Assembly: GCA_947069175.1 (NCBI GenBank)
Contig: CAMTDV010000018.1
Coordinates: 43,908,869-43,972,868, forward strand
Reading direction: 5' to 3'
Length of the DNA stretch: 64,000 nucleotides
Origin: Scalesia atractyloides
Lineage: Eukaryota; Streptophyta; Magnoliopsida; Asterales; Asteraceae
Shown: in pieces, positions 1-12,192 of the stretch
How the letters are laid out: the number at the start of each line of letters is the position of its first letter
Position numbering within the stretch: the stretch's first letter is position 1
Made by a program: the position numbers and the translations under genes
The notes under the pieces: generated by a model
What the model was told of the DNA's origin: nothing
Seen by the model: only the letters and a program-made list of their open reading frames with translations
Database searches by the model: none

Positions 1-1872
1 TGAAGCTTTTCATTTGTCTCCTGCAAACTCTCGATCAAAGCTTTAAAGTATTCTCGTTCATTTTCCAACACTTTCACTTTATCATCCAACATCTCTTTTT
101 CAACTACGCTTTGATTCATCTTATTGATCAACTCAGCTTTCTCCTCCTCATTCTTTGCCACTTATTCTTCTAACACCTTCACACGTTTTTCCAGAAGTTC
201 AACATTCGTCTCTGGAAAGAAATCATTTTGATCTTGCAGACTAATCGGATCATTATGCATATCACCAAACAGTTAGCCCTTGGAGTAGACTTTGGAGTAG
301 CAGTCTGTGGTGTAGTCTTCTTTGGAGTAGCACTTTAAACATGAGAAGTTGTTGGAGCAACAGGCGATTGAATAACCGGTACTTCAAGCAATCCAGTCAC
401 AGGAGGTTCTTGTGTAGGAGGTTCTTGTGTAGGAGGTTCTTGTGTGGCTCCTATCTCCTGTGCGCCAGAAGGTTCTTGTGTAACTTCTGCACTTTTCAGC
501 TTTCTTCTATATCGTTCACTAACTGCCTTTTGAACTTTCTTCGTTTTCTTTCTACCCTTTGTCTGAGGAGACCCTGTAGTTTTTGTCGATGAAATAATAG
601 CAGTCTTTACACGTTTTGCTTTTTTCTTGGGCTTTTCTTCGTCAGATTCTTTCTTGAGATTTGGATCAAAATCAGCATCAGTCTCTTTGACCTTTTCTGC
701 CTCAGTCTCTGCTATAGATTTCTTTGTAATTCTTTCAAGAGAATCATCAGAATCATCATTCTCTGAAGTAGCAGATATAACATCATCCTCTTGCATGGTT
801 TTTTTCAGTCTCTTGGCTTTCAATAACCACTACAGCACTAGAACCTTCTTCAGTTTGAATGTTCTCTGGTTCATCTTCATCAACAAGCATAGTATCAACT
901 TTCTTTGCTGCTCGTTTCTTTTTCGGCTTTTCAACTTCAGCCTTTAAGAACATTCACTTCAAGCCTTTGGTTTGAAATCTTTGAACCATTCCTTTTCAGC
1001 GTTTAGCTCTTTTTCATCGTCGCTTCCGTCTTTCCTCCATTTATTATCAGACGGCGCAATGTAATTAGAATCTTTGATAACTCCGGAAACTGGCTTTGCA
1101 ACAGGAGCTGAAACTTGCTTCTGGAATTTTAATAGCTTCTTCACAGTTGTTTCATCGAGATGACTCAGATATAACACATCGTTCGGATCTCGTGCAATAT
1201 TCGTGTACTTTTCATCTAACAGCATCTGTACAAATCTCGGATAAAGACACAACCTTGAATCCTCCATATTCTTTGACATATGAGTAAAAACAAGCTTAGA
1301 AAAGTTGAACGGCTTCTTCAGAATTAGTGCCGTTGCCATACAGGCCAAATAATCTTGTACATCGTCAAGGCCCGCCTTTCGGTGACTAAAAGTATGAATG
1401 ATCACATGCATAAGAAGCTTGTAGGGGTTTGGCACTTCCCCTTTCTTCAATGTTGGCTTATTCACGCTCCCCTTAGATCCCATTTGAAAGAAATAACCTC
1501 TGACCATCTTCTCGTCCAAGAGTATCGAATCATCTTTATCATCGTTGAACTGTAGGATCTGTCGAATATCATCTTCAGTCACAGTGATCTTCTTTACTTC
1601 ATTTCCAACTTGCACCGATGAAATAATCGTCTTTTGATCATCACTAAGACTCGTGTTCATCCAGAAATGATACGTGTGACTTCAATAAGATACTGTGCAC
1701 TCGTTTTAGCTCGATGAATAGGGCTTTCCTTCAAGAACTTCAAAATACTCTCGTATCCCTTCAAATATGGACATATTGTCTTGTCGTGCGTAATACAAGT
1801 ATTGTGAGATTTAGAAAACTCTATTGCAATTACCCTCGCTGGTACTTGAGCCTAAAAAACACGCAAAACAAT
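1..1872 (-). pseudogene. Partial inverted copy of the Copia-associated extra ORF
   Basis: Read on the minus strand, this matches the + strand extra ORF at 12193-14080 almost base for base, and it is cut by the window edge. The best open stretches are 959-1660 (233 aa; contains KKITVTEDDIRQIL and RKAGLDDVQDYLACMATALI) and 335-823 (162 aa; Lys/Glu/Asp-rich, with a run of TQEPP units near 403-450). A shared stop follows the FKPKA residues near 959, and the reading frame shifts before the second block, so it is not intact. It is better preserved than the right copy: it reads ARDPND where the right copy has a stop, and SPQTKG where the right copy has SP-stop. The function is unknown. It encodes no catalytic motif I recognise. 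The family sits downstream of pol in the neighbouring Copia element, so it may be an env-like or accessory ORF; that is inference. Confidence 0.75.
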
Positions 1873-2159
1873 TACCACGCTTTTCGAGAAAAAGATTACA
1901 AAATTTTTCCTAACACATTCATCAAGTTCGGGTGAACTTGATGAGTGTTATAACAATCTGCTTTTAACAAGTTCACCCGAACATGTAAAGACAACATGTT
2001 CAAAATTCAAGTGTAAGTTCGGGCAAACTTATACTCATAACACTTTTTCAGATTTCAATCAACCCAAGTTTGGGCGAACTTCCATAAAAAAATTTCAAAT
2101 CAGATTATATGTGAAGTTCGGTCGAACATGATTTTAGTTCTCTTTATTCAGGTTTTATT
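1..2159 (-). repeat. Left arm of a large inverted repeat (partner 11905-14080)
   Basis: The reverse complement of 1-2159 aligns with 11905-14080 through the extra ORF and its upstream palindrome-rich leader. The match stops at 2159/11905, just past a shared AATAAAACCTGAATAAAGA string. The two arms flank a Copia gag-pol (2914-9956) that runs in the same orientation as the right arm. The left arm continues beyond the window. It may be part of a second element of the same family inserted head-on, or a rearranged duplicate; the sequence here cannot separate these. Confidence 0.8.
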
Positions 2160-2830
2160 CAGGTTAATTGATTTCAAGGGTTTTATTCAAGTTTTATCAG
2201 AGCTAAAACAGCCTGATTTGATAGTAATCAAGACAAGAACACTTCTATTTCATCTCCATTCTTCTATTTTTCATTACTTTTTCACAATACAAATCAAGAA
2301 TTCACGGTAAAAATCTTTTCAATTTTGAATATATCATGTAAAATACAACAAAGATAAACCCTTGAAAGATTGGAGACCAAATTCAACCGAATTGATGTCA
2401 AAATTTTGAAAAAACCATGTTTGACATAACCATGTTCATCGAACTTGTTAACCAAGTTCGACCGAACTTGAACTAAAAAGTTACTTTTCAAGATATTTTT
2501 TACTAAGTTCGCTCGAACTTGAGTGAATTTTGTGGGAATTATAGTTCAGTTTGCTCGAAGTTGATAAATTTTCATTGATTTTCTATCAAGTTCGACCGAA
2601 CTTGATAAAAAATTCAAGAAATTTAGCTAAGTTCGCCCGAACTTGATAAATTCTTAGTGAATTCCTTTTGCAAGTTTGACCGAAGTTAACTCAAGGTACT
2701 TTCAAAACATTTGCAAGTTCGACCGAAGTTTAAAGTAAATTTTTCAAAATTAAAATTCACAAGTTCGACCGAGCTTGTGAAAAAAGCTGAGAATTCTTCA
2801 TTGCCACTACAAGTTCGACCGAACTTGTAG
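1920..2830. repeat. Palindrome cluster A (AAGTTCG-NN-CGAACTT)
   Basis: About a dozen perfect or near-perfect copies of a 16-24 bp palindrome lie here. Good ones are at 1920-1943, 2454-2470, 2584-2607, 2629-2648, 2758-2778 and 2807-2830. The core arms are constant, while the central two bases vary (AC, CC, CT, GG, GT). The cluster lies in non-coding sequence between the inverted extra ORF and the gag start. Confidence 0.85.
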
Positions 2831-2913
2831 TAGAACTAACATTTTCAAAAGTTTTTGAGTATTTCAGTGTACACGTCTCGTTATTCACATTGGATGATAT
2901 TCAAAGAGCTTAT
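2160..2913 (+). other. Copia-1 leader; no recognisable 5' LTR
   Basis: This AT-rich stretch has no supported gene. TATCAGAGC at 2195-2203 matches part of the usual plant primer-binding site for initiator tRNA-Met and follows a CA at 2188-2189, so it is a weak candidate PBS. Nothing upstream resembles the 3' LTR at 16069-16468. The element therefore seems to have lost or exchanged its 5' LTR at the inverted-repeat junction near 2159. The 3' half of the stretch carries palindromes of cluster A. Confidence 0.4.
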
Positions 2914-4455
2914 ATGTCCGGAGCTAGTTCATCAAATGCCAACGAGATCCAATAAGTCAATCTTGACAACGAGATGGGCACGACTGTTAAACCGCCAATG
3001 CTAATGAGCATGGACGAGTATGAAGGATGGAAGGAGAAGTTTACATATTGGGTTCAAGCCATGCACTTCCTAGGCTGGGTGTCGATCGAGAGAGGTTATA
3101 CAGTTCCGTTGGACGAACATCAGCAAGTTCTGGAGAAATACAAGTACTCTATGACACAGAAAGAAGAATACATTGCTGAGAAAAAGATGATCAGTCTTAT
3201 CCAACAATCTGTTAAAGAAGATTTTCTCGTCTTACTACCAGAATATATGACTACGAGAGATCTCTGGCTTTCATTGCAAAAGAAATATCAAGGAAGCGCG
3301 AAGATGATCAAGAGCAAGAAAGCTCTCATTATGAAAGAGTTCAATATCTTCAACATGCTGAAGGGTGAAACCATGAAGCAGATGATTAAACACTTTTGTC
3401 ATCTTAAAGTCCAAATGCGAAGACACAGTCTCGAGAAGACGGAACAAGAGTACATCGACAAGCTTGTAGACGCTCTACCAGATGGAGAATGGACTACTTA
3501 CCTAATGATTCTGAAGGAAAGCGAAAAATAGGAATTCTTCAAGCTGTCAACATTTATCAATAAACTCGAAGGCCATGAAATGGAACTCCTGAAGATTGCT
3601 AAGTCAAAGAACGCTAATATTGTTCAAGACGTTGGTTTGTACTACAAGAGTGGAATGCAAGATAACATTTTAAGCCCAAAGATTCAGACAGCATTCAATG
3701 CAAGTGTGAATTCTTTGAACAATTCACAGCAGAATCAAAATCAATCATATCCTCAATATGATCAAAGTCCACAGTCTTCATTCTCAAGTACTGGTTCAAA
3801 TTCATCTTATCAGAGTCAAGCAAATCAGAACCAACAAACAAAACATTGCTGTTAATATGAATAATGTTGTTTCTGAGCAAACTGCTAAGCAACACATGGC
3901 ACTTCTCACCACTGCTCTAGAATCATATGAAAGTCTCGTAGCTGGGAAAATCGGCAATCCCGAAATGACCGCTGAAGACTACGACCAGGTGGACGAAGAA
4001 GAGCTGGAGCTCATGGATATAAAGTGGTGTTTAGCTTCAATCATCCGAAGAGTCACAAAGTTCGTTGCTCTAACAGGCCGAGATATTGGTAACTCCAGCA
4101 ACAAGTTGGGCACAAAACTAAAGTTACATGCTTCAGATGCCGACAGAAAGGGCATTTCAAGAGAGAATGCAAAAATCCTGAAGCAACGGGAAATCAAAGT
4201 CCATTCGGAGGAGGCAACGAGTATTACAAGAAGTCGCTTCAGTACAAGCCTTTCCCGAAGAAAACTCAGGTTGAAATCCAAGAGAAACCAAATAGCAGTA
4301 ACACTGAGAAAGCTATGGTTGCATCAAACGAAGATGATGGTTTCGACTGGAATTCCTACATCGGTAAAAAGACCGGAGTGGCATTGATGGCACAAATCGT
4401 TGAAGATACATCTGTCGAAGACGCAACAGCTTTAGAGAATATTCTACTGGAATAG
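2914..4455 (+). pseudogene. gag: Copia-1 gag (nucleocapsid) pseudogene
   Basis: Gag would form the virus-like particle and bind element RNA. The likely start is ATG 2914 (MSGASS), in frame with the main block 2974-3531, which looks like a Copia gag/UBN2-type domain (MDEYEGWKEKFTYWVQAM, then LWLSLQKKYQG). In-frame stops are at 2953 (TAA), 3529 (TAG) and 4453 (TAG), and the frame shifts near 3840 and again before the zinc knuckle. The knuckle is clear at 4129-4170: Cys-x2-Cys-x4-His-x4-Cys (CFRCRQKGHFKREC). It is inactive as it stands, with no sign of intact recoding signals. Confidence 0.8.
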
Positions 4456-6420
4456 TATTTGCGTCAACAACAAGAAGAAGAGGAGTACATTCACATGAAG
4501 CAGCAAGGAATTTTAACTCCTGATTTGTGTGATAGTTTTGCAGGTCACTTTGATGGAAGTTCTCAAGAACAAGCTGTCGAGGAAAAATCTGATGAAGTTA
4601 CCATTGATGTTACTCAAGAAGTGAATGCCGAAAACCTCAAGGACATTGCCGAAAAAGCTTTAATGGCAAATCTAACCAAGGTAGGTCCAGAGGTAAATGA
4701 AAGTGTCAAAGTACAAGTTGTAGAGGTTAAGAAACCTTGTACAAAATGTACCGAACCATGTATCGAATGTGCCGAAAAATCAAAGATCATTGCTGAAATC
4801 AATGTGGATACTTTTAAAATACATCGCACAATGAAAGAAGCATATGACAAAATGAAAGATGATTATGGCAGGCTCGATCAAAACAATGTCGAACAACACG
4901 ACACTATAAGGATGTTGAAAGGAATAGTAATGGATAAGTAAAAAGCGATTAATATCTATATTAACACCATTGCTGAAACTAAGCAACAACTACATGACAT
5001 GAAAATTGAAACAGAGTGTGTTCAACAACTTTTGAGAAGTTACACTTGTAACGCATATGTCATCGATCACATTCTTCCGACAATTCCATCGGAAGAGAAA
5101 CCTAAAAAGAAAATTGGTAAAGAATACAGCAATGTTCCTCCACCCCTATGCGAGAAGTATTGTCGCAAATCCGCTGATGGGATGGATAAGGCACTCGACA
5201 TTGAGTTGTTATCTGAAAAGAAAACTGGGTTGCCAGAGAACATTGATGTAATCTATACTGTTAAGAAAGTGGTTGAAAATGTTCTGAATGATTCTGATGC
5301 CGACTCGAGTTCAAAGAATTCTGATTCACAGTTCGAAGATGACGATACATCATCGGAGAATGATCTATGTGATGATCCTAATGTTGTAATGTACAAGATT
5401 AAGGAATCTGATAGATTATACTTTGATGACAGTTTTCGATTCAGAATGTGAAGGAAGAATTGTTAGACAAATTCTTTAAACTCGTGGAAGTCACATCAGA
5501 TGATCTGGAGATCAATGAAAGAAAATTCTATTCCAAACCTAAAGGAAACAATTACCGAAGGAATGGTGGTGATCATCCGGAAAACCGGAGAGCTGGGTTG
5601 GGATTAGAAGAATCAGATGAATCTAAAAAGAAATCGTCACCATATCAAGAATACAAGAATAAAAACATGAATTTTGTATATGGGATGAACACGGTTCATG
5701 AGGAAAGTTTGATTGGCAAACAATCAAATGATGAGTTTAAGAAACAAAAAGAACTTCGAGATAAAGCCAAAATTGCAAGTGGTGCCAAAACAAGTGGTGT
5801 AAAACCGACTAAAGGACATCCACATGATTCTCGGACTTGTTTCAAGTGAAACGAAATTGGTCATATTGCACGCCAATGTCCGAAATCAAAGCCGGCTTAT
5901 CTTCGAAGGAAAAAAGTTCAAATGTTGTGAAACCGAAGCAACCAGAGTTTGTAAAACCTATAAAGATTTTGAAAAGAAACGAATCAAAAACTGAAGTTAA
6001 ACCTAAAACATATCAAAATTTTGAAAATTCAACTTTCGAAAAAGGTGAAACTTCAAAAGCTAATGAAAACAAGTTTTACATCAAGAAGGCTAACATAAAA
6101 TCTCAAGCCTGGATTGCAAAGAAACGGTCAACATCATCTGAGATCACTAAGTCTGAGCCTGTTAAGACTAGTGATAGCATGAAAGAATCAAAATCTGAAA
6201 TCAAGTCTGAAATTGTCAAAACTATAAGTGGTAACAGTTTGAAAGATAACAAGAAAGTGAAGTTTTCAAACATAAACATCGTAGAAAATTCAGATGATGA
6301 ATTTGAATTTGATTATGCTGATGAATGTGAATTTGATTACGATGATGGTTATCCAATTTAACCAAGACCAAAAAGGCTTGGGTCGCGCTGTTTAACTAAT
6401 TGTTGAAATGTGTAGGGGCT
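4456..6420 (+). pseudogene. Copia-1 long gag-protease linker with a second zinc knuckle
   Basis: This is an unusually long extension between the first zinc knuckle and the protease. It is acidic and Gln/Glu-rich at first (RQQQEEEEYIHMKQQG), then has a Cys cluster (CTKCTEPCIECAEK, near 4737-4780), a charged region and a second CCHC-like motif at 5837-5878. In that motif the second cysteine codon is a TGA stop (CFK-stop-NEIGHIARQC). Other stops are at 4939 and after 5449, with frame changes near 5448 and 5850. After the second knuckle it is Lys/Ser-rich with an Asp/Glu-rich end (6290-6355). No enzyme motif is visible. Its role is unknown; it may extend the particle protein. Confidence 0.65.
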
Positions 6421-8248
6421 CCAGAGATCCGTACTCTCCAAGTGGATTCTGGATAGTGGAGCGTCCAGGCATATGACGGGAATGAAAGTGTTGCTATTCG
6501 ACATAAAATCTATCAATGGTGGATATGTTGGATTTGCAGGTAACCAGGGTGGAAGGATAGTCACCGAGGGAAAACTCTCCAATGGCGCTGTTTCATTCGA
6601 TCGCGTGAATTATATTGCAGATTTGGAGAATAATCTTCTGAGCATATCGCAGATTTGTGACAAGAAGTTCATGGTGCATTTCAACGACAGAGAATTTATT
6701 ATCTGGAAGCCGGGATTCAAAATACCAGATGAGTGGATTCTGATGCAAGCACCACGTGAGAATGATCTATATGTTCTTGATATGGGTGTCGCTACCACTT
6801 CATCAAAATCAGCACAATGTTTTGTAACAAAGGCTACTAAAAAAGATTCTATTCTTTGGCATCGTAGGATGGGGCATATTCATTTGTGAAAAATGAATTT
6901 CTTGGTTCATAATGATCTTGTAGAAGGTGTAAATCTTCGGAGCTTTCATATGTCTGATCACTGCTTAGAATGTAAAAAGGGAAAGCAAATCAAGAAATCT
7001 CATCCGAAGAAAATTCTGAACTCAATCAAGTTGCCATTAGAACGTCTCCACATGGATTTATTTGGTCTTGTAAATGTTTGAAGCATCGCAGGAGACTTAT
7101 ATTGCTTGGTCGTGACAGATGACTATTCCAGATATTCGTGGGTATTCTTTCAGGAATCAAAAGACGAAACGTTCGAGAACTTGGTGATTCTGTTTAAGAA
7201 ACTCGAGAACCTTTATCATCTGCCGGTCAGACGCATTGGAAGTGACAATGCCACAGAGTTTAAGAATAACAAAATGAAGGAATTCTGCAACGCTAAAGGG
7301 ATTCTGCACGAGTTTAGTACTCCCTATACTCCACAGCAAAATGGTGTTGCTGAACGGAAGAACAGAACTTTGATTGAAACTGCGAGAACCATGCTTGCAG
7401 ATTCTAAACTTCAAGTCAGCTTCTGGAGTGAAGCGGGTGATGCGGCTTGCTACACGCTAAACAGAGTTGTCACTGTCAAACCAACAAAGAAAACATGTTT
7501 TGAGATGATAAACCGACGGAAGCCAAATTTGAAATTCTTAGAACCATTTGGTGCGCCATGTACTGTAATCGATCAGGATGGCAAATTCGGAGCTAAATCT
7601 CTTGAAGGTTTCTTTGTCGGATATGCGAGTCCATTAAGAAGAGTATATGTTCCTTCGTTGAGAAAGGTTATTGAAGCACAGCATGTGGATTGTTTTAACT
7701 ATACGGATCCTATTCAAAGGAGAGGTGACGCATGGCTGTTTAACTATCAAGATCTTTGGAAGTCATTCGACTTGCCGGAAGAACCGTCTGAAGAAGAAGT
7801 TGCAGCGTTATACTATCTTCAACAGTCAGCGAATCAAGAACAAATCATTAGACCAATTGTGGTTAATCAACCCACGTTGGATTCTTCATCTTCCAGAGCA
7901 GGTCCAAGCAATAGCATTGGTGTTCAAGTTGAAAATATTTCTAAAGCAGAAGTAACACCTGCTACACCTTTAGTGAATGTTTCTAATGAACCAGGAACTA
8001 TAACATCAGATCCCAGCATGCCTCAGAATCAGAATTCTGACTCAGATGAAGCACCGACATTTGATGCTAATGATGAAACTTCATCGGATGAAGAAGTTGA
8101 GCAGATATATAACATGTTGAATCAATCTGCTAATCCGAGAAATCAGAACGAAGCTTCATCAAGTACTCCTAATGTTGATGTGAACAGTGATCTGATTGTT
8201 TCAAATCAGCAAAGCTCAGTTGATGTTCCAACAGCAGGAATGTCGTGA
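6421..8248 (+). pseudogene. pol: Copia-1 protease and integrase
   Basis: The aspartic protease active site reads DSGASRHMTG, with Asp-Ser-Gly at 6452-6460, just after WIL. The pre-integrase zinc region has WHRRMGH (about 6857) and CLECKKGK (about 6963), separated by a stop at 6887-6889 (HIHL-stop-KMN). The integrase core keeps its three acidic residues: Asp in LHMDLFG (about 7050), Asp in GSDNATEF (about 7240) and Glu in NGVAERKN (about 7340). A second stop follows LVNV at 7079-7081. From 7106 the frame is open for 380 aa and ends in a Ser/Asn-rich linker. The enzyme would have cut Gag-Pol and inserted the cDNA; the stops make it inactive. Confidence 0.85.
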
Positions 8249-9956
8249 TCATATTCTTACCATCCTTCAACGAATATTATAGGAGAACTACAAACAGGTG
8301 TGCGTACACGAAGCCAAATCAATAAAGCACTTAGTTGTTTCTACACCCGAGTTGCACCAACTCAGAATTACTGCTACTTCTCATGTTTCATTTCTCAAAT
8401 AGAGCCAAAGACAGTTAATGAGGCTCTGGCTGACGAGAATTGGGTGATAGCAATGCAAGAAGAACTGTTACAGTTCGAGAAGTTGGGTGTTTGGAAGCTT
8501 GTAGACTTGCCACCGAAACAGAAAGCTATTGACACAAAGTGGGTTTTCAAGTGTAAAAGAGACGATCGGGGTGTAATAGTCAGAAACAAAGTTCGGCTAG
8601 TTGTCAAGGGATTCCACCAACAGGAAGGTATAGATTACACAGAGGTATACGCACCAGTTGCGCGATTAGAATCTATCCGCATTTTCCTAGCGTTCGCAGC
8701 TTGGAAAGGATTTAAGGTGTACCGGTTGGATGTAAAATCTGCATTTCTCTACGGTAAACTTCGTGAACAAGTGTATGTCAGCCAACCACCAGGTTTCGTC
8801 GACCCACTGAACAAGAACAAAGCATATCTCCTGGATAAAGCCTTGTACGGACTACACCAAGCCCCAAGAGCTAGGTACAAGACGTTATCGCAACATCTCA
8901 TCAGAAATGGCTTTACACAAGGCACAGTGGACAGCACTTTGTTTATCAGAGAAGTTAGATCGCATCTGATAATTGTACGAATCTATGTGGATGATATCAT
9001 TTTCATGCAAAGAGTTTGAAAAGATCATGAAGAAGAAATTTGAGATGTCTTCGATGGGCGAAATGAAGTTCTTCTTAGGTCTCCAAGTGGATCAGCTTCC
9101 AGACGGGATATTCATTCATCAGACTAAGTATGTTCATGACATTCTCAAAAGTTTGAAATGGATAGCTCGAAACCGCTTTCAACACCGCTGGCACTGAACC
9201 ATGGGATTTGCGTAAACGAGACGGGAACAAAAGTTGATGAAGCACTTTATCAATGGATGATAGGTTCACTGATGTATTTAACGACATCACGCCCAGACAT
9301 CATGTATCCTACTTGCTTATGTGCGAGATATCAGTCAAGTCCTCGAGTGTCACACATGCAGATTGTTAAGCGAATCTTCCGTTACTTAAAGGGATGTCCT
9401 AGCACGGGCTTATGGTATCCTAAAAATGAAAATTTTGACTTAACGGGATACGCTGACTCAGACTTCGGAGTGGACAAGCTGAACTTGAAATCTACAACTG
9501 CATGATGCCAGTTCTTTGGCACGCGTTTGGTAACGTGGCGGTGTAAGAAACAGACCATGGTCTCGCTCTCAACCTGTGAAGCGGAATACGTTTCTGCTTC
9601 CAGTTGTTGCTCACAAATCCTCTGGATTCAGCAACAGATGAGGGATTATGGTCTGTAGTTTCTTGACACGCCTTTATTTGTAGATAACAAAGCATCCATC
9701 GATATAACTAAAAATCCGGTTTCATCACTCACGTACAAAACACATTGAAATTCGATACCATTTCATTCGTGATTGCAACGAAAAGAAATTGGTTCGAATA
9801 GATAAAATCCACATCGATGAACAAAGGGCTGATTTTTATACCAAAGCATTTTCATTAACAAGATTTAAGTATCTAATGCGACTTAACGGTATTAAAAATT
9901 TGCTTACAGGTGCGGAAGCTGAGGTTGAATACGGATCGGATGATGAATTCACGTAA
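8249..9956 (+). pseudogene. pol: Copia-1 reverse transcriptase and RNase H
   Basis: A typical Copia reverse transcriptase starts near 8300. It shows AIDTKWVFKCK, the Asp of RLDVKSAFLYG, ALYGLHQAPRA and the catalytic IYVDDIIF (about 8980). The frame is lost after 9019 and resumes as SSMGEMKFFLGLQVDQ, then shifts again near 9160. RNase H pieces are GYADSDFG (about 9450), a stop after LKSTTA (9503), then LSTCEAEYVSASSC (about 9570). The reading ends at TAA 9954-9956. It would copy element RNA into DNA, but at least three breaks disable it. Confidence 0.85.
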
Positions 9957-12192
9957 TCCGCATTGGTTTGTATGGTTTGTAAATATTTTTCTACTTTAGT
10001 ATTTCTTAAAAATCTAAAATCCAAAAATATGTTTTTGATTTTAGGGGGAGAAATATTTGGGAAAATACAAAAACATATCAAAAATTTTCAAAAGTATACA
10101 AAAACATTGAAAAAATAAAAAAGAATTCGGTGTCGCAAAAAGGAAATGATAGTACATCAGTGGACTATCACAGTATGCTAAAGAAATGTAAAGTTTAAAA
10201 GTAATAAACGAGTCTTACTGTGGATGTGTCGATAGGCTTAAGACGTTCAGTAAATGTTTTTGAGATATAAACTAAATTTAAACAACTGCTTAATTGTGTG
10301 GATTAACACATCTTGGATATATTGATTCTGAGATACGAGGTCTTTATAGATAGTTGATATCTGGGGTATTATACAAGTTCTTCTGATTTTGCAGAAGCAA
10401 TAGCCTAGAACTTCTATAATACTTTTGCTATAAACCCATAAACTGCATGCAATATTGAAAAGTATCGAAAGATCTAATCATTTGCAGTGCTAAAAAGATT
10501 CCTTAAGTGGAACACACCTTAAAGACGAGCCTTCATCTCTTTGTCTGTATGGTAGTACTAACCTGAGCTCTCAAGGTCTCGCATAACCCAGATACAGATA
10601 TCAATTACGCTATATTCCCCTGTAAGATGAAATATAGGGAATCTTGATACGGGAGTATATTCAAGAAGTGGGAACCACAGATAAGTCAAGTTTCATAATT
10701 CATACCTTAACATATCTTGAAACACTTGAGAAACGTGGTAAAGCTTAAGAGCACAAACATATCGACAATCTAGGTAGATGAGTTTAAAACTTAAAGTCAT
10801 TTAAAGGTCAACAGTACTGGTGATATGTCTCAATCAACTGATATGATCCTTTAGACACGAATTCACAAAAATATGTCTGTAAATATGTTTGTACATAGTT
10901 TACATTGTTCTGTATATAGTTTATCAGCTTTACAGATTAAAACCAAAAAGATTTTCAGTGTGTTTTAGCATAAACTTACAAAAATACAAAAAGATTTTGT
11001 TTCTACATTGTTTTCAGCAAACCAATGTTGGAGAACGGGTCTTCGAAGTTTGGTAAGATGTTAGAACCAGTGGGAATCTCTTTGACAATGGGCCGGGAGC
11101 TAATCTGAAAAGCCAAAACAATGAAAAGTTCATTAATTTGAAACTTTGCTTTTGAAAATATCATTAATTTGTTCGTAACGGGTCAAACCGGGGTCATTAA
11201 TTTGGACTCGGTAGACAAATCGGTTAACTAAGGTCATTAACTTGGACTTGATCAACTGAGTGGATTTTCATAACTGGTAAAAGTTGGAAAGTTCAGGGGG
11301 TAAAATGTAAAAATTGAAAAGTTTGAATTTGTGTTTGGCAAGTTCGGTCGAACTTGCTAAACTGAACAAGTTTAACAATTAAGCAAGTTCGACCGAACTT
11401 GCAGTTAATTGGCTGGTTTGTTATAAGTTCGCCCGGGCTTTGGGCTTGTTAGTTGGGTTTAACAAGTTCGCCCGAACTTGCAATGGTATAAATACCATGT
11501 AAGTTCGGCCGAACTCAGTTACTTGTTTCCAGAAATTATCTGAGCGAAGAGCGAACTTAAGTGTTTGAGCAATTTGAGCGAGATTGACAATTTTAAGCCG
11601 TTACTCTGCCCAAATTCAGTTTGTTTTTGGTGATTAGCACACCAACTACAATGACTGAGGTAGTGATTTGATCTTTGAACCGTAATTTGAACATATTCGA
11701 GCATATTGGATCTGAAACCATAAAAATGGTAGATCTAAGAGTTGTTGGACCAAATCTAACTTAAAATTGTGATATTCATCTAAAAACGACCATAGAAACT
11801 GCTTTAATTTGTTTGAAACGGTTGTAGACATGTTGAACAGGTTTTGGTAGTGAAGGAGATAACAAGTTCGGCCGAACTTGTTATCAAGTTCGACCGGACT
11901 TGTTAATAAAACCTGAATAAAGAGAACTAAAAGCATGTTCGACCGAACTTCACATATAAACTGATTTGAAAATTTTTTATGGAAGTTCGCCCGAACTTGG
12001 GTTGAATGAAATCTGAAAAAGGGTTATGAGTATAAGTTCGCCAGAACTTACACATGAATTTTGAACATGTTGTCTTTACATGTTCGGGCGAACTTGTTAA
12101 AAGCAGATTGTTATAACACTCATCAAGTTCGCCCGAACTTGATGAACGTGTTAGGAAAAATTTTTTAATCTTTTTCTCGAAAAGTGTGCTAA
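9957..12192 (+). other. Copia-1 spacer between pol and the extra ORF
   Basis: No gene is supported over 2.2 kb. A polypurine run, TAGGGGGAGAAA, at about 10042-10053 resembles a retroelement PPT but no LTR follows it. Short repeats around GGTCATTAA-TTGGAC recur at about 11130-11260. From 11337 on, palindrome cluster B fills the DNA up to the extra ORF. Confidence 0.6.
11337..12144. repeat. Palindrome cluster B (AAGTTCG-NN-CGAACTT)
   Basis: About a dozen copies lie here, including 11337-11357, 11383-11402, 11462-11481, 11861-11882 and 12121-12144. The part from 11905 on is the inverted partner of cluster A's 1920-2159 section. The cluster ends about 50 bp before the extra ORF, so it could form part of that ORF's promoter or leader; that is inference. 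Confidence 0.85.

Noticed and set aside
1920..2830. CRISPR-like array from the recurring short palindromes
   Set aside because: Spacing is irregular, there are no unique spacers of constant length, there are no cas genes, and the DNA is clearly plant nuclear.
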